A stretch of DNA of 64,000 nt from an uncultured Pelagibacteraceae bacterium. Lineage in GTDB: Bacteria; Pseudomonadota; Alphaproteobacteria; Pelagibacterales; Pelagibacteraceae. The notes under the pieces were generated by a model. The model ran no database searches, was not told the origin of the DNA, and worked only from the letters and a program-made list of their open reading frames with translations. A program made the translations under genes and the position numbers. The stretch is taken from assembly GCA_902589345.1 (NCBI GenBank), contig CACISU010000003.1:24001-88000 (forward strand), in the 5' to 3' direction. Positions 52,875 through 60,186 of the stretch are shown here, piece by piece (position 1 is the first letter of the stretch; each line of letters starts with the position of its first letter).

Positions 52875-53024
52875 TTAAAAAATAGTGTAAATAAACGGTG
52901 CTACCGCAGACCCTTGGGTTAAAACAATTAAGCCTCCAAATAAAACTAAGACTATAATTATTGGGAAAAGCCAATACTTTTTTCTTACTTTTAGAAATTC
53001 CCAAAATTCTTTTATAAAACTCAT
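52875..53024 (-). CDS. DUF5989-type small membrane protein
   Basis: A 49-residue protein starting at ATG 53024. It has FIKEFWEFLKVRKKYWLFP followed by one hydrophobic segment (IIIVLVLFGGLIVL) and ending TQGSAVAPFIYTIF. This is the layout of DUF5989 proteins, which regularly accompany carbamoyltransferases and SxtJ proteins. It is one base downstream of the SxtJ stop and one base upstream of the carbamoyltransferase GTG. Function unknown; the single transmembrane segment suggests a membrane tether for the soluble carbamoyltransferase. Confidence 0.8.
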   Translation of the reverse strand: MSFIKEFWEFLKVRKKYWLFPIIIVLVLFGGLIVLTQGSAVAPFIYTIF

Positions 53025-53025
53025 A

Positions 53026-53415
53026 TTAAAATTGATTTTTCATCTTACTTTTGGGTTCATTTTTTTCAATCCAATATGAATCATTATTATTGAATTTTAA
53101 ATTAAGTATATCTTTTTTTGACAATCTCATCAAAAAACCTATAGGGGTAACTACAAAGAAAAATATTATTCCCATTATTATTGGCGAAATAATTGTTCCT
53201 AATAATATTCCAAAGTTAAACCACATTCTGTTTAAAGGTGTCAATATTCTTGATTGCAATAAACCTGAAATAAGAAAAAAAACTGACAATAAAATTAAAA
53301 TTAAAATTAAAATTATAGGACTATTTTTAACATAAAAAAAAACTGCTAAAATTAAAAAAAATAAAAAAAAGACAATTCCAAAACTTTTATTTGATGGTAA
53401 ATTATATTCTTTCAT
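53026..53415 (-). CDS. SxtJ-family membrane protein
   Basis: A 129-residue protein with about four hydrophobic segments: FGIVFFLFFLILAVFFYV, ILILILILLSVFFLI, a third around FNFGILLGTIISPIIMGIIF, and TPIGFLMRL. The stretch LTPLNRMWFNFGILLG and TPIGFLMRL match SxtJ/DUF6044-like proteins known from saxitoxin and carbohydrate carbamoylation loci. Function unproven. First gene of the leftward trio (SxtJ, DUF5989, carbamoyltransferase), diverging from the epimerase at 53480 by 64 bp. Confidence 0.8.
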   Translation of the reverse strand: MKEYNLPSNKSFGIVFFLFFLILAVFFYVKNSPIILILILILLSVFFLISGLLQSRILTPLNRMWFNFGILLGTIISPIIMGIIFFFVVTPIGFLMRLSKKDILNLKFNNNDSYWIEKNEPKSKMKNQF

Positions 53416-53479
53416 ATTATTTCTATTGATATAATAATATCACTAAATTAAAACAAAATATATAAATTGTAATTATCCA

Positions 53480-54361
53480 ATGAAAAATATTGTTATTGTC
53501 ACAGGAGGGGCAGGGTTTGTTGGTTCAAGTTTAATTGAGTATTTATTAATTAAAACAAAATTTAATATTATTAGTATCGATAATTACTCATCAGGCAGCA
53601 AAAGGAACCATATTAAAAACAAAAAAGTTAAGTACATTAATTCAAATACAAAAGATATATTTAAAGTTTTAAATAAATATAAAAAAAAAATTAATTCAAT
53701 TTTTCATTTTGGAGAATTTTCAAGAATTTATCAAAGCTTCTTAAAAATGAATGAATGTATTAATTCTAATACTATCGGATCTAATGAAGTTTTTAATTTT
53801 TGTCTTAAAAACAAAATAAAATTAATTTATTCAGCCACTTCAGCAAGTATTGGAAATAAAGGGAACGATAAAAATTTGTCACCATATGCATTTACAAAAG
53901 CAAAAAATATAGAAATGTTAGAAAATCTTAAAAAATGGTATAATTTTAAATTTGAAATTATCTATTTTTATAATGTGTACGGTCCAAGACAAATTCAGTC
54001 AGGAGATATGGCAACCATTATAGGGATATTTGAAAAACAATATAAAAAAAAAATACCGCTTACAGTTGTTAAACCTGGAACACAATCAAGAAGGTTTACA
54101 CATATTTCTGATACAATTAAGGTTTGTTATTTATCATGGAAAAAAAATAAGTGCAGACATTATAGTATATCAAATAAAAAAAGTTTTACTGTTTTAGAAG
54201 TTGCAAAAATGTTTAAATCTAAAATTAAATATCTTCCTCATAGAAGAGGTGAAAGATATGCTTCAGCCTTAACTAGTATGAATTTATCAAATAAGGTTCA
54301 TAAATTTTTTGGAAAAGTAAAACTTGAAGATTATATAAAAAATATTGTTAAAAACTCTTAA
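53480..54361 (+). CDS. NAD-dependent epimerase, UDP-glucose 4-epimerase-like
   Basis: A 293-residue extended SDR, somewhat short: IVIVTGGAGFVGSSLIEYL (NAD binding), IISIDNYSSGSKRNH, FHFGEFSRIYQSF, SATSASIGN (catalytic Ser) and YAFTK (Tyr/Lys), then FYNVYGPRQI and RRFTHISDT. The set matches GalE/WbpP-like UDP-hexose 4-epimerases. It is the last gene of the island before the conserved 5S region; the 19-nt gap to the 5S -35 element marks the boundary. Confidence 0.87.
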   Translation: MKNIVIVTGGAGFVGSSLIEYLLIKTKFNIISIDNYSSGSKRNHIKNKKVKYINSNTKDIFKVLNKYKKKINSIFHFGEFSRIYQSFLKMNECINSNTIGSNEVFNFCLKNKIKLIYSATSASIGNKGNDKNLSPYAFTKAKNIEMLENLKKWYNFKFEIIYFYNVYGPRQIQSGDMATIIGIFEKQYKKKIPLTVVKPGTQSRRFTHISDTIKVCYLSWKKNKCRHYSISNKKSFTVLEVAKMFKSKIKYLPHRRGERYASALTSMNLSNKVHKFFGKVKLEDYIKNIVKNS

Positions 54362-54380
54362 AAATTCACTTTTTTCATTG

Positions 54381-54408
54381 TTTACAATATTTTAAATTTA
54401 GGTATAAC
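54381..54408 (+). promoter_or_regulatory. Likely promoter of the isolated 5S rRNA
   Basis: TTTACA (54381-54386) and TATAAC (54403-54408) stand 16 nt apart, and the 5S sequence begins about 5-6 nt after the -10 box, the expected distance to a transcription start. A TTGTTT two bases upstream is an alternative -35. The position directly before a stable-RNA gene makes this more convincing than other A+T-rich matches in the window. Confidence 0.6.
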
Positions 54409-54412
54409 TTTT

Positions 54413-54530
54413 TTGCCGGTGATTATTGCGAAGGGGTTATACCCGATCCCATTTCGAACTCGGAAGTCAAGCCCTTCTGCGCCGATGGTACTTTGTCTTA
54501 AGACATGGAAGAGTAGGACGTTGCCGGCAT
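54413..54530 (+). rRNA. rrf: 5S ribosomal RNA
   Basis: Recognised from conserved 5S elements: the loop region ACCCGATCCCATTTCGAACT, CGGAAGTCAAG and GAGTAGGACGTTGCCGGCA. The ends pair: TGCCGG at 54414-54419 with CCGGCA at 54524-54529, forming helix I; ends are placed to within a few bases. No 16S or 23S lies beside it, which is typical of SAR11, where the 5S gene is detached from the rRNA operon by a hypervariable region. The gene lies exactly at the boundary between the sugar island and conserved genes. Confidence 0.95.
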
Positions 54531-54545
54531 CTTAAATGTAAAAAT

Positions 54546-54671
54546 ATGAAAATTAAAAGTTCCTTAAAGTCTATAAAAAAAAGAGATCTAAATTCAAAAT
54601 TAGTTAGAAGAAGAGGAAGAGTTTACATAATCAACAAAATAAACCCAAAATATAAAGCCCGTCAAAAATAA
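54546..54671 (+). CDS. rpmJ: 50S ribosomal protein L36
   Basis: A 41-residue basic protein, [19 protein letters not shown] at the start and NPKYKARQK at the end, clearly the alphaproteobacterial L36. It has no cysteine, so it is the zinc-free (C-minus) form. A much longer in-frame reading through the 5S gene is not real: that upstream part is rRNA. The ATG lies 15 nt after the 5S 3' end with no Shine-Dalgarno sequence, so the mRNA probably derives from the 5S transcript. Confidence 0.95.
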   Translation: MKIKSSLKSIKKRDLNSKLVRRRGRVYIINKINPKYKARQK

Positions 54672-54726
54672 TTTAAATATATATAAGAGGTTATTTAAAT
54701 TTAGGAATATTTTTGAAGAATCTTAA

Positions 54727-54786
54727 TTGTGGAGAACTGTCGCAATCATAACAGTTTTGGTTTTAATGTTAATAATTTTGATATAG
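54727..54786 (+). CDS. Possible 19-residue hydrophobic peptide
   Basis: A frame from TTG 54727 to TAG 54784-54786 encodes WRTVAIITVLVLMLIILI after the start residue, i.e. one hydrophobic segment and nothing else. An in-frame stop directly precedes it and there is no ribosome-binding site. It lies just before pntAA, where other alphaproteobacteria may carry a small one-helix 'cytochrome oxidase subunit IV' gene. It may be a reduced relic of that or a chance frame in A+T-rich spacer. Confidence 0.22.
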   Translation: MWRTVAIITVLVLMLIILI

Positions 54787-54795
54787 ATTTTTTTT

Positions 54796-55884
54796 ATGAG
54801 AATTTCATCATTATTAGAAAATCAAAAAGTTGAGAAAAGAATTGCCATCACACCCGATATTGCAAAAAAATACCTAAGCCTAGGTTTTGATTTGGCGTTA
54901 TCAGAAAATTATGGAGTACATTTAGGAATTAATGATAAAGAATATAAAGATTGTGGAGTTAAAATAATAAAAGATAACAATGAGTTAATTAATAATTCAG
55001 ATCTAATTTTGCAATTAGGATTGTTGTCAGACGATAATTTATCTTTATTAAAAGGAAATCAAAATATAATTGGGGTTTTTGATACATATAAAAATAAAGA
55101 TAAATTGGAAAAATTTGCAAAAAACAAAATTAATTTTTTTTCACTGGAGCTTTTACCAAGAATAACTAGAGCACAATCTATGGATATTCTTTCTTCTCAG
55201 GCAAACTTAGCTGGTTATAAAGCGGTAATAGAATCATTTTCTTTGTTTGAAAAGGCCATTCCAATGATGATGACAGCTGCTGGAACAGTTCCTGCTGCAA
55301 AAATTTTGGTTATAGGTGCTGGAGTCGCTGGACTACAAGCAATTGCAACTGCAAAAAGAATGGGGGCTATTGTTTTTGCTACTGATGTAAGAATTTCATC
55401 CAAAGAGCAGGTCGAAAGCTTAGGTGGAAAATTTCTAACAGTAGAAGGTGAAGAAAATCTTGAGACAGAAGGAGGCTATGCCAAAGAAGCTTCAGAAAAT
55501 TTTAAAAAAAAACAAGAAGAACTGTTATCTGAAACTTTAAAAAAAATTGATATTGTAATTTGTACAGCTTTAATTCCTGGAAAAAAAGCTCCAGTAATTA
55601 TTAAAGAAAATATGATAAATAATATGCAACCTGGCTCTGTGATTTATGACTTGGCCGCTATTCAAGGTGGAAATGCTGCTTTTACAAAAGTAGATCAAAT
55701 AGTTGATAAAAATGGAATAAGAATAGTTGGAGAAACAAATATTTTAAATAAGTTACCAGTTTCTGCTTCTAGTTTATATGCAAAGAATTTGTTTAATTTC
55801 GTTGTTAATTTATATGATAAAGAAAATAAAAAAATAAATATTAATTTAGAAGATGAAATAATTGAAAAAACTTTAATTAAATAA
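54796..55884 (+). CDS. pntAA: Proton-translocating NAD(P) transhydrogenase, subunit alpha part 1
   Basis: A 362-residue soluble NAD(H)-binding domain I. The N-terminus is EKRIAITPDIAKKYLSLG. The Rossmann motif is ILVIGAGVAGLQAIATAKRM, with VFATDVR after it and TALIPGKKAPVII and GSVIYDLAAIQGGN near the end, all conserved transhydrogenase/alanine-dehydrogenase features. It transfers hydride from NADH to NADP+ driven by proton flow, supplying NADPH. Three-subunit arrangement (pntAA, pntAB, pntB) as in other alphaproteobacteria. First of three closely spaced genes. Confidence 0.95.
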   Translation: MRISSLLENQKVEKRIAITPDIAKKYLSLGFDLALSENYGVHLGINDKEYKDCGVKIIKDNNELINNSDLILQLGLLSDDNLSLLKGNQNIIGVFDTYKNKDKLEKFAKNKINFFSLELLPRITRAQSMDILSSQANLAGYKAVIESFSLFEKAIPMMMTAAGTVPAAKILVIGAGVAGLQAIATAKRMGAIVFATDVRISSKEQVESLGGKFLTVEGEENLETEGGYAKEASENFKKKQEELLSETLKKIDIVICTALIPGKKAPVIIKENMINNMQPGSVIYDLAAIQGGNAAFTKVDQIVDKNGIRIVGETNILNKLPVSASSLYAKNLFNFVVNLYDKENKKININLEDEIIEKTLIK

Positions 55885-55888
55885 AGCT

Positions 55889-56200
55889 ATGGAAATAGAT
55901 CCTTTTATATTTAGACTCAGTATTTTTATTCTTTCAATTTTTGTTGGGTATTATGTAGTGTGGAGCGTTACTCCATCTCTTCATACTCCACTAATGTCTG
56001 TAACAAACGCAATTTCTTCAGTCATAATTGTTGGGGCTATAATTGCTGCTTTGGCAGGTAACTCAGAAAATATATTTGATACTGCTAACATTTTTGGATT
56101 TATTGCAATTGTATTAGCGGCTGTGAATATTTTTGGTGGGTTTCTGGTTACTCAAAGAATGCTTGCGATGTACAAAAAAAAAAAGAAAGATAAAAAATGA
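55889..56200 (+). CDS. pntAB: NAD(P) transhydrogenase, subunit alpha part 2
   Basis: A 103-residue membrane protein with about three to four hydrophobic segments: FILSIFVGYYVVWSVTPSLH (the conserved TPSLHTPLMS region), TNAISSVIIVGAIIAAL, and IFGFIAIVLAAVNIFGGFLV, ending in a lysine-rich tail with VTQRMLAMYKKK. This is the half of the transhydrogenase proton-channel domain II that is encoded separately in many bacteria. It starts 4 nt after pntAA and overlaps pntB by ATGA. Confidence 0.95.
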   Translation: MEIDPFIFRLSIFILSIFVGYYVVWSVTPSLHTPLMSVTNAISSVIIVGAIIAALAGNSENIFDTANIFGFIAIVLAAVNIFGGFLVTQRMLAMYKKKKKDKK

Positions 56201-57594
56201 TTTCAGCAAATCTATCTGCCATCTTTTATCTAATATCAGGTGTGTTATTTATTTTAGCATTACGAGGACTGTCATCTCCCGAAACATCTAGACAAGGAAA
56301 TTTCTTTGGAATTTTGGGAATGTTAATTGCAATTATAGTTACTTTTTTATCAATTGGAAACTTTTCTACAGGATTTTTATATCTTTTAATATTTTTATTA
56401 ATTGGTGGATCAATTGGAGCTTTCATTGCATTTAAAATACCAATGACAGCTATGCCTGAACTAGTGGCAGGGTTTCATAGCTTAGTTGGATTAGCAGCTG
56501 TGTTTGTTGCTATATCCGCATTTTTAAATCCTGAAATCTTCAAATTAGGATCAACAGGGTCTATTAAGATTGCTAGTTTAATTGAAATGTCATTAGGAGC
56601 TTCAATTGGAGCAATAACATTTACTGGTTCAATCATAGCTTTTTTAAAACTTAGAGGAATAATGTCAGGTGCACCAATTACTTTTATCGGACAACATTTG
56701 ATTAATCTATTATTAGGTTTATCTATTATTGTAATAATCTTTTATCTTTGCAAAACTCAGTCCGAAAATCTTTTTTGGAGTATTATTATAATATCTTTTT
56801 TAGTAGGCATTTTACTAATCATCCCAATTGGTGGAGCGGATATGCCAGTTGTAATTTCAATGTTAAATTCTTATTCTGGATGGGCAGCTGCAGGAATTGG
56901 TTTTACTTTAGAAAATACTGCCTTGATAATAACGGGAGCCCTAGTTGGTTCTTCAGGTGCAATTTTATCTTACATTATGTGTAAAGGTATGAATCGATCT
57001 TTTTTTAGTGTAATCCTAGGTGGATTTGGAGCATCTGAACAATCTTCGGCTTCAAAAACCAAAGATCAAAGACCAGTAAAAAGTGGTAATGCTGATGACG
57101 CAGCTTTCTTAATGAAAAATGCTTCTTCAGTTATAATTGTTCCTGGTTATGGAATGGCGGTTGCTCAAGCTCAACATGCCTTAAGAGAAATGGTTGATAC
57201 TCTGAAAAAAAACGATATTAAAGTTTCATATGCCATTCATCCAGTTGCAGGTAGAATGCCAGGCCATATGAATGTTTTACTTGCAGAGGCCAATGTTCCT
57301 TATGATGAAGTTTTTGAATTAGATGAAATAAACAATGATTTTGCAAATGCAGATGTTGCATTTGTTATAGGTGCAAATGATGTAACCAATCCTGTTGCAA
57401 AAACAGATCCACAAAGTCCCATATATGGAATGCCTGTTTTAGACGTAGAAAAATGTAAATCTGTTTTATTTGTAAAAAGAAGTTTATCGCCAGGATATGC
57501 CGGTATTGATAATGAATTATTTTATAGAGAAAATACTTTAATGTTATTTGATGATGCAAAAAAAATGACAGAAGAGATAACGAAAAATCTGTAA
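56197..57594 (+). CDS. pntB: NAD(P) transhydrogenase, subunit beta
   Basis: A 465-residue protein with about nine membrane segments in residues 1-270 (domain II: LRGLSSPETSRQGNFFGILG, GADMPVVISMLNSYSGWAAA) and the NADP-binding domain III after it (VIIVPGYGMAVAQAQHALRE, VAGRMPGHMNVLLAEANVPY, VIGANDVTNPVA). It completes the proton-pumping transhydrogenase in the cytoplasmic membrane. Its stop lies 3 nt from the 3' CCA of the convergent tRNA-fMet gene. Confidence 0.95.
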   Translation: MISANLSAIFYLISGVLFILALRGLSSPETSRQGNFFGILGMLIAIIVTFLSIGNFSTGFLYLLIFLLIGGSIGAFIAFKIPMTAMPELVAGFHSLVGLAAVFVAISAFLNPEIFKLGSTGSIKIASLIEMSLGASIGAITFTGSIIAFLKLRGIMSGAPITFIGQHLINLLLGLSIIVIIFYLCKTQSENLFWSIIIISFLVGILLIIPIGGADMPVVISMLNSYSGWAAAGIGFTLENTALIITGALVGSSGAILSYIMCKGMNRSFFSVILGGFGASEQSSASKTKDQRPVKSGNADDAAFLMKNASSVIIVPGYGMAVAQAQHALREMVDTLKKNDIKVSYAIHPVAGRMPGHMNVLLAEANVPYDEVFELDEINNDFANADVAFVIGANDVTNPVAKTDPQSPIYGMPVLDVEKCKSVLFVKRSLSPGYAGIDNELFYRENTLMLFDDAKKMTEEITKNL

Positions 57595-57597
57595 TTT

Positions 57598-57674
57598 TGG
57601 TTGCGGGGGACGGATTTGAACCGCCGACCTCAAGGTTATGAGCCTTGCGAGCTACCAGGCTGCTCCACCCCGCG
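57598..57674 (-). tRNA. Initiator tRNA-fMet (CAT)
   Basis: A 77-nt tRNA on the minus strand. The minus-strand 5' end is CGCGGGGTGGAGCAGCCTGG, the anticodon loop is CTCATAA (anticodon CAT), the T arm has GGTTCAAATCC, and the 3' end CCCCGCAACCA encodes the CCA tail. The C1/A72 mismatch at the acceptor end and three G-C pairs in the anticodon stem (here partly replaced: GCAAGGCTCATAACCTTGA) identify it as the initiator rather than the elongator Met tRNA. Confidence 0.95.
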
Positions 57675-57761
57675 CTGAGAGCACTTATACATAAAATATA
57701 TCACTAATAAAGAAAAAAATTTTTAGTTAGCTTTTTTCTTAATTTTTGCTTATTTTACATT

Positions 57762-58334
57762 ATGACCGATTTAAATTTTTTTTTTAAAAAATATACATAT
57801 AATCTTAATAACTCTATAACAAATATTAATCTTAAAAATCTTAGAATAGCTTCAAAATTAATGCTTGATGTAATTAAGAAAGGAAATACTATTTATGTTT
57901 GTGGAAATGGTGGCTCAGCAGCAATTGCAAATCACTATGTTTGTGATTTTTTGAAATATTTTAGACAGAGATCAAATTTTACCCCTAAAATTGTAAGTCT
58001 GTCAAATAACATTGAAACTATAACTGCTATCGCAAATGATATAGATTATAAATATATTTTTAAATATCAGCTAGAGTCTTTATATAAAAAAGGTGATATA
58101 TTATTAATTATAAGTTCCTCTGGAAATTCTGAGAACATTAAAGAAGTTTTAAAATTCACAAATAAAAAAAATATCAAAACTATTGGATTTAGCGGATTTA
58201 AAGGTGGTTATTTAAATAAAAATTCAAGTATATCTCTTCATGTAAAAGCAATGAATTATGGAATTTCAGAGGACTCGCATCACATACTAATGCATATAAT
58301 CTTACAGTATTTGATTGAATCAGTAAAAAAATAG
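57762..58334 (+). CDS. SIS-domain phosphosugar isomerase (GmhA-like)
   Basis: A 190-residue SIS protein: IYVCGNGGSAAIANHYVCDF (substrate loop), DILLIISSSGNSENIKEVL (SxSGNS loop), and C-terminal EDSHHILMHIIL with the GmhA-like Glu/His pair. These active-site features are closer to E. coli GmhA than those of the copy at 38927-39511. Either a phosphoheptose isomerase or a related DiaA-type protein. It stands outside the island among core genes and converges on rpsU. Confidence 0.82.
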   Translation: MTDLNFFFKKYTYNLNNSITNINLKNLRIASKLMLDVIKKGNTIYVCGNGGSAAIANHYVCDFLKYFRQRSNFTPKIVSLSNNIETITAIANDIDYKYIFKYQLESLYKKGDILLIISSSGNSENIKEVLKFTNKKNIKTIGFSGFKGGYLNKNSSISLHVKAMNYGISEDSHHILMHIILQYLIESVKK

Positions 58335-58351
58335 AACAATTTAATTTTAAT

Positions 58352-58546
58352 TTATATCCTATTTTTTAATTTATTTAATTTTTTAACTCTTTTGATATTT
58401 TCTTGTAAAATTCTTTTTTTCTTTTCTGATGGTTTTTCATATGTATTTTTTAATTTGATAATTTTAAAAAAACCATCTCTTTGAAGTTTCTTTTTTAGAA
58501 CCCTCAAAGCTTGCTCAACATTATTATCTTTAACTTCTATTTTAAT
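58352..58546 (-). CDS. rpsU: 30S ribosomal protein S21, probably ATT start
   Basis: A 64-residue protein read leftward: after the start, KIEVKDNNVEQALRVLKKKL then QRDGFF, YEKPSEKKKRILQENIKR and a lysine-rich end, which is alphaproteobacterial S21. In this frame no ATG, GTG or TTG occurs between the upstream stop TAA and the conserved region. The codon that aligns with the usual initiator Met is ATT at 58546-58544, five bases after a perfect GGAGG (58551-58555 region). ATT initiation is known for infC; here it is inferred from position. S21 controls initiation on some mRNAs. Confidence 0.88.
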   Translation of the reverse strand: MKIEVKDNNVEQALRVLKKKLQRDGFFKIIKLKNTYEKPSEKKKRILQENIKRVKKLNKLKNRI

Positions 58547-58550
58547 AAAT

Positions 58551-58555
58551 ACCTC
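58551..58555 (-). promoter_or_regulatory. Strong Shine-Dalgarno sequence before the ATT of rpsU
   Basis: Minus-strand GGAGGT directly precedes ATTT-ATT; the GGAGG core is the best ribosome-binding site in the window, where most genes have none. Its spacing of five bases to the ATT at 58546 fits initiation there and excludes a start further upstream. Confidence 0.7.
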
Positions 58556-58612
58556 CGGAAAAGAGCTTAGTTAGCATTTTCAAATTTATTTGTCTATTAT
58601 AATACATATTCA

Positions 58613-59179
58613 TCATTGGGCTGCTACTTTTTCTTTTAGTTTTTTTTCTCTTTTAATTCTTCTTTCTGCTTTTTCTATAGCTTCAATAAGGTCTTTTTGA
58701 GAAAACAATCCCATTGCAACAGGGTCTTTAGGATTTAAATTATTAAAGTTCCAATAATTTTTGCTTCTTATGGAAGTTACAGAATTTTTGGTAATACCAA
58801 CTAATTTTGCAATTTGTGAGTCTTTTAAGATTGAGTGTTGCTTTATTAACCATAAAGCAGAATCTGGTTTATCTTGTCTCTTTGATAGAGGTACATATTT
58901 TTTTATTTTTTTTTCTTCATTTTCAATATTTACATTATAAGTCTTTATGTTAAGTGGCCTACTCTCATCTTTTGAAGATAATTCAATTTCTTCTCTTGTT
59001 AATTGTCCAGACATAATTGGATTATAACCAACAATACCTTTGGCTACATCACCATCTGCTATTCCTTGAATTTCAACTTCATGCATATTGCAAAAATTTG
59101 CTATTTGTTTAAAAGTTAAAGTTGTATTTTCAACTAACCACACAGCTGTTGCCATTGGCATTAAAGGTGCATTAGACAT
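58613..59179 (-). CDS. trcR: Cell-cycle transcriptional regulator TrcR (DUF1013)
   Basis: A 188-residue protein of the DUF1013 family, known as TrcR in alphaproteobacteria. Features: PLMPMATAVWLVENTTLTF at the N-terminus (helix-turn-helix-like: IANFCNMHEVEIQGIADGDV), YNPIMSGQLT, RQDKPDSALWLIKQHSIL followed by a second helix-turn-helix-like repeat (QIAKLVGITKNSVTSIRSKNYW), and a lysine-rich C-terminus with KDLIEAIEKAERRIKRE. The two similar halves suggest two DNA-binding modules. It is conserved among core SAR11 genes and starts on the last base of the rpmE stop (TAATG). Confidence 0.85.
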   Translation of the reverse strand: MSNAPLMPMATAVWLVENTTLTFKQIANFCNMHEVEIQGIADGDVAKGIVGYNPIMSGQLTREEIELSSKDESRPLNIKTYNVNIENEEKKIKKYVPLSKRQDKPDSALWLIKQHSILKDSQIAKLVGITKNSVTSIRSKNYWNFNNLNPKDPVAMGLFSQKDLIEAIEKAERRIKREKKLKEKVAAQ

Positions 59180-59409
59180 TAATTTTTTTTCTCTGACCGA
59201 AAATTTTGAAATTTTTTGTTAAACTTACTTACTCTTCCTTTATCTAAAAGCTTCTGTTTTCCACCAGTCCACGCAGCATGAGACTTTGGATCAATCTCTA
59301 GCTTTAAAACTTCTCCTTCTGAACCCCAGGTCGAACGTGTCTCAAATTGAGTTCCATCTGTCATTTCAATTTTTATTTTGTGGTAGTCAGGATGAATTTT
59401 TTTTTTCAT
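59179..59409 (-). CDS. rpmE: 50S ribosomal protein L31
   Basis: A 76-residue ribosomal protein: [58 protein letters not shown] and FNKKF match L31. It has no cysteines, so it is the zinc-free form, like the L36 encoded at 54546. The ATG at 59409 is followed closely downstream by trcR with a one-base overlap. Part of the large ribosomal subunit at the intersubunit bridge. Confidence 0.95.
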   Translation of the reverse strand: MKKKIHPDYHKIKIEMTDGTQFETRSTWGSEGEVLKLEIDPKSHAAWTGGKQKLLDKGRVSKFNKKFQNFRSEKKN

Positions 59410-59444
59410 AAGGGGACTTATAACAAAAGAAATCTGAAAAACAA

Positions 59445-60185
59445 TTAAAACTTATTAAGTTTTTTAAGCATTTTTTCGTTTATAGAGTTTGAGGCTGCTG
59501 TAATTTTGATATTTTCTATAATCGATAAATCTAACTTTGAAATTTTTCCTCCTGCTTCCGTTACTAAAACGACTCCTGCAGCAACATCCCATAGATTTAA
59601 ATTGTTTTGAAAGTAACCGTCAAATCTTCCTGAAGCTACATAAGCTAAATCTAAAGCTGCGCTTCCTGTTTCTCTAGTTTTTAAATCTTCATATATTTTT
59701 TTATTTCTTCCAGTAGCAAAAAGACAATCTTCAATATTTTTTTTTTTCGAAACTCTTATTCTCTGATTATTAAAATAAGCTCCACTATTTTTTTCAGCAT
59801 AAAAAATCTCATTTTTTATTGGGTCAAAAACTAAACCTGAAATTATTTCGTTTTCAAATTTGTGTGCAATAGATATAGCAAAATGAGGAACTCCATGTAA
59901 AAAATTATTAGTTCCATCTATAGGGTCTATTATCCATATATTTTTCTTATCAAAATTTTCTATAACTCCAGCTTCCTCACTTATTATTGAAAATTTTTTT
60001 CTAGATTTAGATAATTCTTCTATAATTATTTTTTCAGCTTTGATATCAGCATTTGATACAAAATCTGAAGGTCCTTTAACTGATACTTGTAAATTTTCAA
60101 CCTCACCAAAATCTCTAATTAAAATTTTTGATGCCTTCTCTGCTGCTTTTATCATTATATTTAAATTAGCTGAAATTGATTTCAT
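59445..60185 (-). CDS. suhB: Inositol monophosphatase-family protein (SuhB)
   Basis: A 246-residue phosphatase of the IMPase family: [30 protein letters not shown] (the metal-binding DPIDGT motif), [15 protein letters not shown], and [16 protein letters not shown] (the C-terminal WD motif). Hydrolyses inositol-1-phosphate or similar sugar phosphates with Mg2+; the bacterial SuhB also takes part in rRNA antitermination. ATG at 60185; the efp stop lies one base upstream, so cotranscription with efp is likely. Confidence 0.93.
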   Translation of the reverse strand: MKSISANLNIMIKAAEKASKILIRDFGEVENLQVSVKGPSDFVSNADIKAEKIIIEELSKSRKKFSIISEEAGVIENFDKKNIWIIDPIDGTNNFLHGVPHFAISIAHKFENEIISGLVFDPIKNEIFYAEKNSGAYFNNQRIRVSKKKNIEDCLFATGRNKKIYEDLKTRETGSAALDLAYVASGRFDGYFQNNLNLWDVAAGVVLVTEAGGKISKLDLSIIENIKITAASNSINEKMLKKLNKF

Positions 60186-60186
60186 T

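Noticed and set aside
54426..54545. Open frame reading through the 5S rRNA into rpmJ
   Set aside because: The upstream part is rRNA sequence; the real L36 gene begins at ATG 54546.
56748..56984. 78-codon plus-strand frame inside pntB
   Set aside because: Alternative frame of a well-conserved membrane domain.
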